Positions 17,190-26,119 of a stretch of 64,000 bases of DNA are shown in pieces. The notes under the pieces were generated by a model. It was not told where the DNA came from. It worked only from the letters and a program-made list of their open reading frames with translations, and made no database searches. Made by a program: the position numbers and the translations under genes. The DNA comes from a bacterium (GTDB lineage Bacteria; DRYD01): the NCBI GenBank assembly GCA_030549815.1, contig JAUQQQ010000007.1, forward strand, positions 59,014 to 123,013, in the 5' to 3' direction. Every line of letters begins with the position of its first letter. The first letter of the stretch is position 1.

Positions 17190-17708
17190 TTATTTTACCT
17201 TATCAAAGATAGTAGATCTTTTTCGTGGCAGTTTAGTAAAGTATTTTTCATATATGGGTGTAGATTCCAATTGTCTCGACCTATTATATATTGAAATCGA
17301 AATAGAAATTAAAATAAATAAAATCAACACAAAAAAAATTATTAATAAACTATTCCTATTACTCTTTTTAGGACTATTCTGAAAGTCAAAAGTAGTATTA
17401 TCCGTGTTAGTTTGTTGGTAATAATTTGTATTTCTATAATTTTCCTCTTTTTTTGTGGATTGTATATATTTCCCACTACTATAGTATTCTTGAAAAACAT
17501 TTGGTTTATAATAATATATCGGAGGGGGTTTTTCGTTTTTTAGTTCAGGATCCTCAGGATCTAAATCCGGACTCTTGTAATTAGGATCATGCTTATACAT
17601 TAAATCCTTTGGAGGAACAGCAACACCAGAATAGGATACCAATGTAGAAAACAGAATAAATATAAATGTGAATATTACAGTTAAAATACCTAAACCAATC
17701 CTTAACAT
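17190..17708 (-). CDS. Uncharacterised two-span membrane protein
   Basis: 172 residues with an N-terminal signal-anchor (about 4-26), a central Pro/Tyr/Asn-rich hydrophilic region with segments such as YKSPDLDPEDPELKNEKPPP, and a second hydrophobic helix (about 122-143) before a basic tail. No family is recognised. ATG 17708 has an AGAGGT site. Its first 13 codons overlap the annotated 5' end of the divergent hemW, so one of the two starts may be set too far upstream. Confidence 0.7.
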   Translation of the reverse strand: MLRIGLGILTVIFTFIFILFSTLVSYSGVAVPPKDLMYKHDPNYKSPDLDPEDPELKNEKPPPIYYYKPNVFQEYYSSGKYIQSTKKEENYRNTNYYQQTNTDNTTFDFQNSPKKSNRNSLLIIFFVLILFILISISISIYNRSRQLESTPIYEKYFTKLPRKRSTIFDKVK

Positions 17709-18759
17709 AATTACCTCTATTAATAATTTAGGTATTTACATCCATTATCCCTTTTGTATAAAGAAATGTTTTTACTGTGATTTTTATAAAACAACAACAC
17801 CACAAAAATACTTCGAAAAAAAAATAATAGAAGAAATAAAAAAAATGAAAGAAGATTTAATAAAAATAGGATATCAATTCTCACCTGTAGGAACAATTTA
17901 TTTTGGAGGAGGAACTCCCTCATTAATGCCCATCCACACCTTAGAAAAAATTATAAACTATATTAATTTAGAATTCGAAACCTATAAAGATATAGAAATA
18001 ACAATAGAAGCAAACCCAGAATCTATAAACCTTACATACCTAAAAAATTTAAAATCAATAGGAATAAACAGAATTAGCATAGGAATTCAATCATTCAATA
18101 TATTCGGTTTAAGAATTATGGGAAGAATTCATAACCCTACAGATATACTACAAAATATTAAAATAATACAAAAATGTTTTGACAACTACAACCTCGACTT
18201 CATCTTACTCTATCCATACCAAACTATACAATCCTTGAAAAATGACTTAAAAACAATAATTTCAATTACTCCACCACACCTGTCATTCTACATGATGGAT
18301 ATCGATAAAAAAAACCTCTACCCTACAACACTTATAAACAAAATAAAAAAACTACACGAACAAGCAGATAAATACTACAATCTCATAATAGATCAACTAT
18401 CAAAAACTTACGAACACTATGAAATATCAAATTTTGCTATTAATAAACTATATTGCAAACACAATATAAAATACTGGTATTACGGAGACTATATAGGACT
18501 TGGCCCATCAGCAGTATCAAAAATAACCATAAACCAGAACGCATATAGAATACAAAACTTACCAAACAATAAAAAATATACCGAAAAAATAGATACCAAT
18601 AAACAAATAGAAGAAAAAATAATGTTAGGTCTAAGAACTAAATGGGGAATAATCATTAATAACCAACAAATAAAACTTAATTCATTCTCAAACTATAATA
18701 TACAAGTATTAGAAATTTTAGAAAAATCTCGACAAACTTCGGAAAAATTTTACATTTGA
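17668..18759 (+). CDS. hemW: Radical SAM heme chaperone HemW
   Basis: 363 residues. The N-terminal YIHYPFCIKKCFYCDFYK has the CxxxCxxC cluster cysteines (30, 34, 37) plus the HemW-type aromatic and Asp after the third Cys. GTIYFGGGTPSLM and a C-terminal YIGLGPSAVSK follow. HemW binds heme and inserts it into membrane partners. The start is uncertain: GTG 17668 has no ribosome binding site and overlaps the divergent gene. Homologues begin only a few residues before YIH, where no ATG, GTG or TTG exists in frame, only ATT codons. Confidence 0.9.
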   Translation: MNITVKIPKPILNIITSINNLGIYIHYPFCIKKCFYCDFYKTTTPQKYFEKKIIEEIKKMKEDLIKIGYQFSPVGTIYFGGGTPSLMPIHTLEKIINYINLEFETYKDIEITIEANPESINLTYLKNLKSIGINRISIGIQSFNIFGLRIMGRIHNPTDILQNIKIIQKCFDNYNLDFILLYPYQTIQSLKNDLKTIISITPPHLSFYMMDIDKKNLYPTTLINKIKKLHEQADKYYNLIIDQLSKTYEHYEISNFAINKLYCKHNIKYWYYGDYIGLGPSAVSKITINQNAYRIQNLPNNKKYTEKIDTNKQIEEKIMLGLRTKWGIIINNQQIKLNSFSNYNIQVLEILEKSRQTSEKFYI

Positions 18760-18860
18760 AAATTATAATTAATATTTTTAACAAAACAAAGTTGGTTATG
18801 TTTAGCTAAATTATTAAAAAATAATAGGAAGAAAAATTTTAACAAAAGGAGGTTTTATCA

Positions 18861-19943
18861 ATGCTTAATATTAATTATAACTATAACATTCCTAACCAAA
18901 TGCAACTTTACACCAATATAATAAGAAATAATCAATTTAATAATGAATTTAACTTAGATAAAATAAACGTCAATCCAATATTAAGTTCCCTACCATCAAT
19001 AGATACTTTCGGAGGATTTGGAATTAATCCCATCAAAAACAATAATCTTACCTTCAATCCATTCTTTCCCGATTTAAACTTTTTGATTTTCCTTTTAAGT
19101 CTCATACTTAGCAACTTTGGGAATTTTCCTCCAATACCTAACCTACCACCTACACCACCAATATCTTCCCCCATATCATTACCATCTCCAATTCCACCAA
19201 AAAACCCCAGATATAAACCCAATATAAGACCTATACAACCAAACAACATAACTCCAACACTACCAATATCAAGATTCATAACAACACCACAAATAGCAGG
19301 ATTTAACCCACCTACACAAAATATTCCTATAAACCAACCGACCATAAACAATAATAATCAAAATAACCAAATAAATTTTCAAAATCAAGAAAATCAAGCA
19401 CAAAATCCAACAAACAATGCCACCAATACAACAAATAATACAACAAATAATACATCAAATGCTGCACAAGACACTCAACAAAACGCTCCTACAAATCAAC
19501 AAAACAACCAAAATAATCAAAATAGGGAATACGATATTGAATTTATAAAGAGGTTTGAAGGATTCAGCCCAACACCATACGGAGATTATCAACAGCTTTC
19601 CATCGGATATGGAACCAGAGCTAAAAGTCCAAATGAAGTTATAACAAAAGAAGAAGCAGAACAAAGAATGATCGAGCACATAGAAAACGTCGTTAAACCA
19701 GGAATAATAAACATCATAGGACAAGAAAGATGGAATAACTTGGATTATAATCAAAAAACTGCTCTCATAAGCTTAGCATATAACTTAGGAGTTCCAGGAT
19801 CAAGCGAAATACTAAAACTTGTTAGAGATGGAAACATACAAGGAGCAGCAGAAGAAATGAAACAATACGTCCACGCTAATGGACAAGTTTTAGAAGGATT
19901 GGTTAGAAGAAGAGAAGCAGAAGCCAAACTCCTCCTCTCCTAA
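18861..19943 (+). CDS. GH24 lysozyme (T4/P21 type) with long Asn/Pro-rich N-terminus
   Basis: 360 residues. Residues 225-360 are a phage-type muramidase: FIKRFEGF with catalytic Glu233, Asp242 eight residues later (E-8aa-D pattern), and Thr252 in GYGT. LDYNQKTALISLAYNLG and GLVRRREAEAKLLL follow. The first 220 residues are low complexity (Asn, Pro, Gln, Thr) with one hydrophobic patch near 70-85, and there is no ordinary signal peptide. The ATG follows AAAGGAGG. No phage genes surround it, so it may be a domesticated lysozyme for envelope remodelling or attack. Export route unknown. Confidence 0.88.
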   Translation: MLNINYNYNIPNQMQLYTNIIRNNQFNNEFNLDKINVNPILSSLPSIDTFGGFGINPIKNNNLTFNPFFPDLNFLIFLLSLILSNFGNFPPIPNLPPTPPISSPISLPSPIPPKNPRYKPNIRPIQPNNITPTLPISRFITTPQIAGFNPPTQNIPINQPTINNNNQNNQINFQNQENQAQNPTNNATNTTNNTTNNTSNAAQDTQQNAPTNQQNNQNNQNREYDIEFIKRFEGFSPTPYGDYQQLSIGYGTRAKSPNEVITKEEAEQRMIEHIENVVKPGIINIIGQERWNNLDYNQKTALISLAYNLGVPGSSEILKLVRDGNIQGAAEEMKQYVHANGQVLEGLVRRREAEAKLLLS

Positions 19944-19953
19944 ACGATTCATT

Positions 19954-21960
19954 CTAAACCTTAGAGAATTCTTGAATAATCTTTAATTTTTCTCTCATAA
20001 CAATAGCTTGCTCAAATTCCATCTTATCAGCAAAATCTTTCATACTTCTCTGTAAATACCTCTTTAATTCTTCTAACTGTTTCCTACTAAGTTTTTCCAA
20101 ATAACTAATAAACTCATCATCATCCAAATAAGCTAAATCCTGAATAGTAAATACTTCATGATCCTTTCCAATCAACTGAAAAACAATCTTTAAAATATCC
20201 TTAGGCTTAGGAGGAATACTCTTAGGTATTATACCATTTTCAATGTTATACCTAATCTGAAAATCTCTTCTCCTACTTATTTCATCAATTGCTTCTTTAA
20301 TAGCTGGGGTAATAGAATCGGTGAAAATAACAACTTTAGAGGCCATATTTCTTGCTGCTCTACCCGCTAACTGTATAATACTATTCTTGCTTCTCAAAAA
20401 ACCTTGCTTATCCCCATCAAGTATAACAACAGTTGAAACTTCGGGTAAATCCAAACCCTCCCTCAATAAATTAACACCAACTATAACATCATACAACCCT
20501 TTCCTAAAATCAAATAAAATTTTAACCCTATCTAAAGGCTTTATTTTAGAATGTAAAAAAGTCGATTGGATAGAATTAAGAACAAGATACTCACTTAGAT
20601 CCTCAGCCATTTTTTGGGTCAAAACATTAACAATAACCCTATTATTACTTTCTTTCTCTTTCTTAACTATATCGATAACCTGAGAAACAACATTTCTATT
20701 TTCTTCAATAATCAATTCAGGATCAACAATACCGCTTGGCCTAACAAGAAGTTCAACAACATTGCCTTGACTCATCTCAAAATCTCCTGGAGTTGCAGAT
20801 ACAAAAACAACCCTCTTTACCTTATCCCAAAACTCCTCAAATTTAAGAGGTCTATTATCAAGACAAGAAGGCAACCTAAAACCATACTCCACCAAAATCT
20901 CCTTCCTACTCCTATCAGATTTATACATCGCTTTCAATTGAGGAACGGTAACATGACTTTCATCAATAAAAACAATAAAATCTGTGGAAAAATAATCAAG
21001 CAAAGTGTAAGGAGTACTACCAGGAGGCCTACCTGATAAATACCGAGAATAATTCTCAACTCCAGGACAAGTCCCAAATTTAGACAACATAGCAATATCG
21101 TATTCAACCCTTGTTTTTAATCTCTCAGCCTCAACAACTTTACCCATCCTTAATAATTCATCATATCTTTTTTGCAAATCAATCTTAATCTCATTAATAG
21201 CCCTTAAAATCATATCGTATGAAGAAAGATATATTTTCGCAGGGTATATAGTAAAAACATCAACTTCACTAACTTTCTTAAAACTGATAGGTTCAACTAA
21301 GAATAAATGTTCAACTCTTTCATCATCCAAATCTATCCTCAATACTCTATCTTCACCAGCAGGAAAAACATAAATTGTATTTCCCCTAATTCTAAAATTA
21401 CCTTGTTTAAAATCATATTCATTATTTTCATAATGAACTTTTACTAACTTTCCTGTGAATTCATCTACATTAATTTTTTGATCCTTGTAAACATTAATAA
21501 AAGACTGTTCATATACCTCAGGAGAACCCAAATTGTATATACAAGAAACACTGGAAACGATAATCGAATAAGGATTAGATATAGCAGCCTGTGTTGCTCT
21601 ATGTCTTAATTTATCAATCACCATATTTATAACTGCTTCTTTTTCAAGATATAAATCTTGTTGGGGAATATAAGACTCTGGCCTGTAAAAATCGTAATAA
21701 CTGATAAAATACTCAACTTGATTATCAGGAAAGAAATTTTTGAATTCTCCAAAAAGTTGAGCAGCTAAAACTTTGTTATGGGATATAATCAAAGCAGGCT
21801 TCTGCAACTTTTCTATAACAGAAGCCATCACAAAAGTCTTACCCGAACCTGTAACACCTAACAAAGTAGTAGCTTTATTCTTCTCTATACTATCAACTAA
21901 TTTATCAACCGCTTCTTTCTGAGCTTTAGTTAAACTATAATTAGATTTTAAAACAAACAT
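19954..21960 (-). CDS. uvrB: Excinuclease ABC subunit B
   Basis: 668 residues, full UvrB length. Walker A is GVTGSGKTF near residue 37. The damage-clamping beta-hairpin has YYDFYRPESYIPQQDLYLEK. DESHVT is the Walker B region, and helicase motifs include NVLTQKMAEDLSEYL and QLAGRAARNM. The C-terminal UVR motif binds UvrC. It acts in nucleotide excision repair with UvrA and UvrC, not in this window. It follows lspA by two bases. Confidence 0.98.
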   Translation of the reverse strand: MFVLKSNYSLTKAQKEAVDKLVDSIEKNKATTLLGVTGSGKTFVMASVIEKLQKPALIISHNKVLAAQLFGEFKNFFPDNQVEYFISYYDFYRPESYIPQQDLYLEKEAVINMVIDKLRHRATQAAISNPYSIIVSSVSCIYNLGSPEVYEQSFINVYKDQKINVDEFTGKLVKVHYENNEYDFKQGNFRIRGNTIYVFPAGEDRVLRIDLDDERVEHLFLVEPISFKKVSEVDVFTIYPAKIYLSSYDMILRAINEIKIDLQKRYDELLRMGKVVEAERLKTRVEYDIAMLSKFGTCPGVENYSRYLSGRPPGSTPYTLLDYFSTDFIVFIDESHVTVPQLKAMYKSDRSRKEILVEYGFRLPSCLDNRPLKFEEFWDKVKRVVFVSATPGDFEMSQGNVVELLVRPSGIVDPELIIEENRNVVSQVIDIVKKEKESNNRVIVNVLTQKMAEDLSEYLVLNSIQSTFLHSKIKPLDRVKILFDFRKGLYDVIVGVNLLREGLDLPEVSTVVILDGDKQGFLRSKNSIIQLAGRAARNMASKVVIFTDSITPAIKEAIDEISRRRDFQIRYNIENGIIPKSIPPKPKDILKIVFQLIGKDHEVFTIQDLAYLDDDEFISYLEKLSRKQLEELKRYLQRSMKDFADKMEFEQAIVMREKLKIIQEFSKV

Positions 21961-21962
21961 AA

Positions 21963-22397
21963 CTACTTTCTATCAAAAATGAAACAAGCTACTAACAATG
22001 TAACACCAATAGAAACAAATACATCAGCAAGATTAAAAACGGGAAAATTTAATATTGAAATAAAATCCACCACCTTCCCGTGTATTAATCTATCTATCAA
22101 ATTACCAACACCACCAGCACTAACAAAAACGAGGGAAACAAGATATAGAAATTTATACCGATTTTCAGCCTTATTGTAAAGATAAAAAATGATAAAACTG
22201 AATAGAATAAGAATAAAACTATTGACGATCAAATATTGTTCATTAGACATCAATTTAAAACCAAAAGCACTGCCTTCATTATAAACCAGTATTATATCGA
22301 AAAAATTAGAACTAAATCTAAAGCCATCAAGAACTATTTTTTTAGTATATTGATCGATTAGAATAAGGATGATTAAAAGAGGTATTAATGATTTCAT
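21963..22397 (-). CDS. lspA: Lipoprotein signal peptidase (SPase II)
   Basis: 144 residues, four membrane helices. Catalytic aspartates are Asp111 in KVVDFI and Asp125 in FNLADV, with GNLIDR between helices. It cleaves prolipoproteins after lipid attachment at Cys; substrates such as the lipobox protein at 33374-33904 exist here. The ATG lies only 7 bases after the 3' end of tRNA-Arg, and no ribosome binding site is visible, so it may be translated from a leaderless mRNA or by coupling. Confidence 0.96.
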   Translation of the reverse strand: MKSLIPLLIILILIDQYTKKIVLDGFRFSSNFFDIILVYNEGSAFGFKLMSNEQYLIVNSFILILFSFIIFYLYNKAENRYKFLYLVSLVFVSAGGVGNLIDRLIHGKVVDFISILNFPVFNLADVFVSIGVTLLVACFIFDRK

Positions 22398-22404
22398 ATT
22401 GATT

Positions 22405-22478
22405 TGTGCCCGGGGGGACTCGAACCCCCAACCTCAGGATCCGCAATCCTACGCTCTATCCACTTGAGCTACGGGCAC
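22405..22478 (-). tRNA. tRNA-Arg, anticodon GCG
   Basis: On minus: acceptor GTGCCCG / CGGGCAC, D-stem GCTC/GAGC, anticodon stem TAGGA/TCCTG with loop TTGCGGA (anticodon GCG), T-arm GGGGG-TTCGAGT-CCCCC and discriminator A. CCA is not encoded. The 5' end overlaps the last codons of hisC by 23 bases, and lspA starts 7 bases beyond its 3' end. Confidence 0.95.
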
Positions 22479-23601
22479 CCAACACCTCTCCCAACTTCTC
22501 TATAAATAATTCATTATCCTGCCTAAACGGACTTATCGTAACTCTAATGTAAGAACCCATATTCATATCACTGGCAGGTCGTACTATTATGCCTCTTCTT
22601 AATAAATCGTTATAAACCCTCATATGATCATCAACCTTAATAGCGATAAAATTAGAATAAGTAGGAATATATTCAATACCTATCTTTTCAAATCTTTTAT
22701 ATAAATAATACTTCTCCTTTATAATTTTTCTAATCCTTCTTAAAATTTTTGGATAAATTTCTAAAGAATAAATAACAGCTTTTTGAGCCAAGGTATTAAC
22801 ATTGAAAGGAAGCCTAATATTGTTTATAGCCTTTATAATGTGTTTATTTGAAACAGCAATACCCACTCTTAAACCAGCCAAAGAGAAAACCTTAGAAAAA
22901 GTTCGTAGAACAATAACATTCTCAAAATTTTTGAACAATTTAATCCCATCATGATAATCAGGATGATCTACAAACTCAAAATAAGCCTCATCCAATATAA
23001 CTATAATCTCCTTTTCCAAAGCATACTTGAGAACCTCAATCAACTCACTGTTTGTTATAATACTACCCGTGGGATTATTAGGACTACAAATAACTAAAAC
23101 CTTAACTTTTGTTTTCTTTTCCATCTTCTTCAAATTTTGGATAATATCATCGGCTTTTATTTCATAATTAGGAGGTTGAAGGTTGTAAGTAAGAAAATTA
23201 GCACCAAAAAGATTAGAATCGATATAGTAAATAGCAAAAGTTGGATGAGGAGCAAATAAATTATCACCTTCTCTCACCAAAACATGAAAAATATATCTTA
23301 TTATTTCAACAACACCATTACCAACAGTAATATTATCAATATCAACTCCATAAAAAGAGGATAACTTATGAAGCAAATAATACATACTATCATCAGGATA
23401 ATAATGAACACCTTCTAAATCTTTTTTTAATTTTTTCAATATTTCCTTATCAACACCGAATAAATTTTCATTAGACGCTAATTTTAAAATTCTAACATCT
23501 TTATTACCAAATATTTCCCTCTTTATTTCTTCTATAGGTTTTCCTGCTTTATATCTTTGCAAATTGTAAGCCCTTCTATCAATATATTGTTCTATCCACA
23601 T
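22456..23601 (-). CDS. hisC: Histidinol-phosphate / aromatic aminotransferase (class I/II PLP enzyme)
   Basis: 381 residues. Features: SNENLFG substrate loop, VGNGVVEII, SPNNPTGSII, ILDEAYFEF, the PLP lysine in RTFSKVFSLAGLRVG, and C-terminal GSYIRVTIS. HisC converts imidazole-acetol phosphate to histidinol phosphate; paralogues act on aromatic acids and no other his gene is present. The ATG follows AAAGGGGA. The last codons (ARSSSG and stop) are read through the tRNA-Arg sequence, so the frame ends inside the tRNA. Confidence 0.9.
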   Translation of the reverse strand: MWIEQYIDRRAYNLQRYKAGKPIEEIKREIFGNKDVRILKLASNENLFGVDKEILKKLKKDLEGVHYYPDDSMYYLLHKLSSFYGVDIDNITVGNGVVEIIRYIFHVLVREGDNLFAPHPTFAIYYIDSNLFGANFLTYNLQPPNYEIKADDIIQNLKKMEKKTKVKVLVICSPNNPTGSIITNSELIEVLKYALEKEIIVILDEAYFEFVDHPDYHDGIKLFKNFENVIVLRTFSKVFSLAGLRVGIAVSNKHIIKAINNIRLPFNVNTLAQKAVIYSLEIYPKILRRIRKIIKEKYYLYKRFEKIGIEYIPTYSNFIAIKVDDHMRVYNDLLRRGIIVRPASDMNMGSYIRVTISPFRQDNELFIEKLGEVLGARSSSG

Positions 23602-23602
23602 A

Positions 23603-23959
23603 TTATTCCCCTTTAATCATTATTTTGTCATTATCGTACAGAAGCCATATTTGGGTTGGAACATATAGTTTCTTTATTCCCAGCTTTTTTTTAATGTTAT
23701 CAATACTGCCAAAAGACGTAATTAAATCTGTATAAATACTAAGATCATTATTTAGAATTTTTAACAATTCTTGATTAGAAGAATACTCTCTTTCAAGATT
23801 ATTTTTTACCGAAAGCAAGAAGATATATACTAAAACCAAAGCAAAAAAAAGTAAGTAGAAACCTACATTAATAAATTTACTAAAAATAAACCTGAATTCT
23901 TTTTTTATTTTTTCTTCTTCTTCCTTTAATTCCTCTTCACTTAATTCTATTAATATCAT
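23603..23959 (-). CDS. Single-span coiled-coil protein, FtsB/DivIC-like
   Basis: 118 residues: acidic-basic coiled N-terminus, a membrane helix (about 33-52), then a coiled coil (NNLEREYSSNQELLKILNNDL) and a short C-terminal domain. The topology resembles the divisome proteins FtsB/DivIC/FtsL, but sequence identity is too weak to be certain. Its start overlaps the upstream deacetylase gene by 23 bases, and hisC begins one base after its stop. Confidence 0.6.
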   Translation of the reverse strand: MILIELSEEELKEEEEKIKKEFRFIFSKFINVGFYLLFFALVLVYIFLLSVKNNLEREYSSNQELLKILNNDLSIYTDLITSFGSIDNIKKKLGIKKLYVPTQIWLLYDNDKIMIKGE

Positions 23960-24878
23960 CCTCTACTACCTCTTTAAGGACATTTAAATTATATCCTCCC
24001 TCTAAAACAAAAATTAAATTCTTTCCACCAGCTTTACTAATAATTATATCCTTTATTTTTTTTATGCCATTACTTGAACAAGTCATGTATGTTATAGGAT
24101 CATGAGAATGAATATCATAACCACTTGAAACAATAAGAAAATCCGGTTGAAAAGAATCAAAAACAGAGATAAATTCATTCTCATAAATATTAATCAATTC
24201 TTTATCACCAGCATAAATAGATAAAGGGAAATTATAAGTATACCCATATCCTTCAGATCTACCTTTTTCAGAAAGAGAGCCAGTAAAAGGATAAAACGGA
24301 TAAGCATGAGTAGAAAAATACAAAACACTACTATCTTCATAGAATATTTCTTGGGTTCCATTACCATGATGAGCATCAAAATCTACTATCATTATCTTCT
24401 TCATGTTATACTGTTTTTGTATAAATCTTGCCAAAACAGCAACATTATTTATAATACAAAACCCCATTGCTCTATTAGATTCTGCATGATGCCCCGGTGG
24501 CCTTATGTAAGCAAATCCCATCCCATTACTTCTTATAATCCTATCACAAAGCCCAAATAATAATTCTAAATTAGTAAAAACCACATCCAAAGTATGAGGA
24601 GTTATATAAGTATCAGGGTCAAGAAAATCAATTTTCTTTATTTTCTTTACCTTCTGGATTAATAAATCAATATAATCATGCTTATGAACTAATTTAACCC
24701 AAGAAATTATTTCATCAGAATATCTAAGTTCATTTGCAACAAAAAAATCAGCTTTTATTTCTTTCTTTTCCCTTATTTCCTTTATTTTGGAAATAATAAC
24801 TTTAGTTCTTTCAGAATTTTCCACATGATTATCTAAATCATGTAAGTAATCTAACTCATTGTAAGCTATACTAATCAT
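23937..24878 (-). CDS. Histone-deacetylase-fold (AcuC/acetylpolyamine) amidohydrolase
   Basis: 313 residues. Family motifs: YIRPPGHHAESNRAMGFCIINN (tandem His of the charge relay), IVDFDAHHGNGTQEIF (zinc ligands Asp and His) and SSGYDIHSHDP (third zinc ligand Asp). FVLEGGYN ends the domain. These zinc hydrolases remove acetyl groups from lysines, polyamines or small molecules. The bacterial substrate cannot be fixed from sequence. It lies in a tight minus-strand operon from the HEAT-like gene to hisC. Confidence 0.92.
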   Translation of the reverse strand: MISIAYNELDYLHDLDNHVENSERTKVIISKIKEIREKKEIKADFFVANELRYSDEIISWVKLVHKHDYIDLLIQKVKKIKKIDFLDPDTYITPHTLDVVFTNLELLFGLCDRIIRSNGMGFAYIRPPGHHAESNRAMGFCIINNVAVLARFIQKQYNMKKIMIVDFDAHHGNGTQEIFYEDSSVLYFSTHAYPFYPFTGSLSEKGRSEGYGYTYNFPLSIYAGDKELINIYENEFISVFDSFQPDFLIVSSGYDIHSHDPITYMTCSSNGIKKIKDIIISKAGGKNLIFVLEGGYNLNVLKEVVEDDINRIK

Positions 24879-24881
24879 AAT

Positions 24882-26105
24882 TCAAGAACTAATGTTATCT
24901 ATAGCTGAAAGGATATAACCTTTAACAAAAGAGTCGTTTTCATGATTGAGTAAATCCTTTAATAGTTCTTTTTTGTTTTTAAAATCAGAAAAAAGAACGA
25001 TGTTGATAAATCCTATTTTATTTTTCATATCAAACTTATCATAATGATCCCTAATTTGATAAATTTCATCACTAATTGGTAGCAAGTGCAAAGTTTTTAT
25101 TATTTCATCTTTAAATGAATTAGAAATATTGTTATCAAAAAATAAGGATAAAAGTGTTTTATTGAATTCCTTTTTTCTTAGTATCTGAACTGAAACAAGC
25201 AAAGCCAATTTAGTCAATTCATCTGTATTGTTATCCAACAACTTTTCGTTTATCCATCTAATATTATCTTCGCTATTAATAGTTCCAATTAAATTGCCAG
25301 CATACAACTTTAAAACAGGATTATGAATTTTAAAAATTAATCCATAAATAAAATCAAGTATTTTTAATTTATCATCATTACTTAATCCCAGCAAAGCGTT
25401 AATAGCTTGTGCTTTGACACTATTAGAATAATCCTTCCCTTCAATTATTTCTTTAATTTTATCCCAAAAGTCTGGGAACAAACAATTTTGAAAAACAACA
25501 CATGCATAATAAATCATATCCTTATCTTCCAACAATTCAGAGAATTTTTGCTTAACATAATCTTTATCCTTTAAATATTTTGCCATTACTCCAACTATAT
25601 AAGCCATTTCATACCTTACATAATTGGGATAGTTTTTTTTGTATATTTTAGATATGGGCCACCAACCGTCCTCAAAAAGCTTATTAAAAACCTCCCTCAA
25701 CCTATTTTCATCAAGTTTTAAATTTATATCCTCATTATTAGCCTTTATTCCAACAGATTGTAATTGATTAAACAGAGTTTTATTAACCCCTTTGGTTAAT
25801 CTTTGGTGAGAAATAGAAAATGGATTAACAACAATTTTATTTAGCCCAACACCTTTAACAGAAAAACTATTAGGTGCCCACTGCCCACCCCATTCCTTGA
25901 TAACTGTATTACCAACAAAGCTACCAACCAAACTAATAGCAATATTAGAATTAGTTCTTTGTCCTTCAAAATACAAAGAAATCAAAACATCAGATATGTA
26001 AACACTTGTTATATCATTATAAAGATCAACGTTAAATTTTCTTTTAGCAACATAAAAAAAATCATTATTTAATTTATCAAAATCTTCCTTCATTATTTTT
26101 TCCAC
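24882..26105 (-). CDS. Uncharacterised protein with HEAT-like helical repeats
   Basis: 407 residues, soluble. The first 130 residues contain SLVGSFVGNTVIKEWGGQW and a VNPFSISHQRL segment, similar in style to small domains that precede helical repeats in bacterial hypothetical proteins. From about residue 135 on, paired helices of about 35 residues suggest HEAT/ARM repeats (VRYEMAYIVGVMAKYL, VKAQAINALLGLSNDD). Probably a scaffold. GTG at 26105 is chosen for its GGGAGG site nine bases upstream. Confidence 0.65.
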   Translation of the reverse strand: MEKIMKEDFDKLNNDFFYVAKRKFNVDLYNDITSVYISDVLISLYFEGQRTNSNIAISLVGSFVGNTVIKEWGGQWAPNSFSVKGVGLNKIVVNPFSISHQRLTKGVNKTLFNQLQSVGIKANNEDINLKLDENRLREVFNKLFEDGWWPISKIYKKNYPNYVRYEMAYIVGVMAKYLKDKDYVKQKFSELLEDKDMIYYACVVFQNCLFPDFWDKIKEIIEGKDYSNSVKAQAINALLGLSNDDKLKILDFIYGLIFKIHNPVLKLYAGNLIGTINSEDNIRWINEKLLDNNTDELTKLALLVSVQILRKKEFNKTLLSLFFDNNISNSFKDEIIKTLHLLPISDEIYQIRDHYDKFDMKNKIGFINIVLFSDFKNKKELLKDLLNHENDSFVKGYILSAIDNISS

Positions 26106-26119
26106 AACACACTACCTCC

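Noticed and set aside
18861..19943. Prophage remnant around the lysozyme
   Set aside because: No holin, spanin, structural or integrase gene is nearby; the flanking genes are housekeeping.
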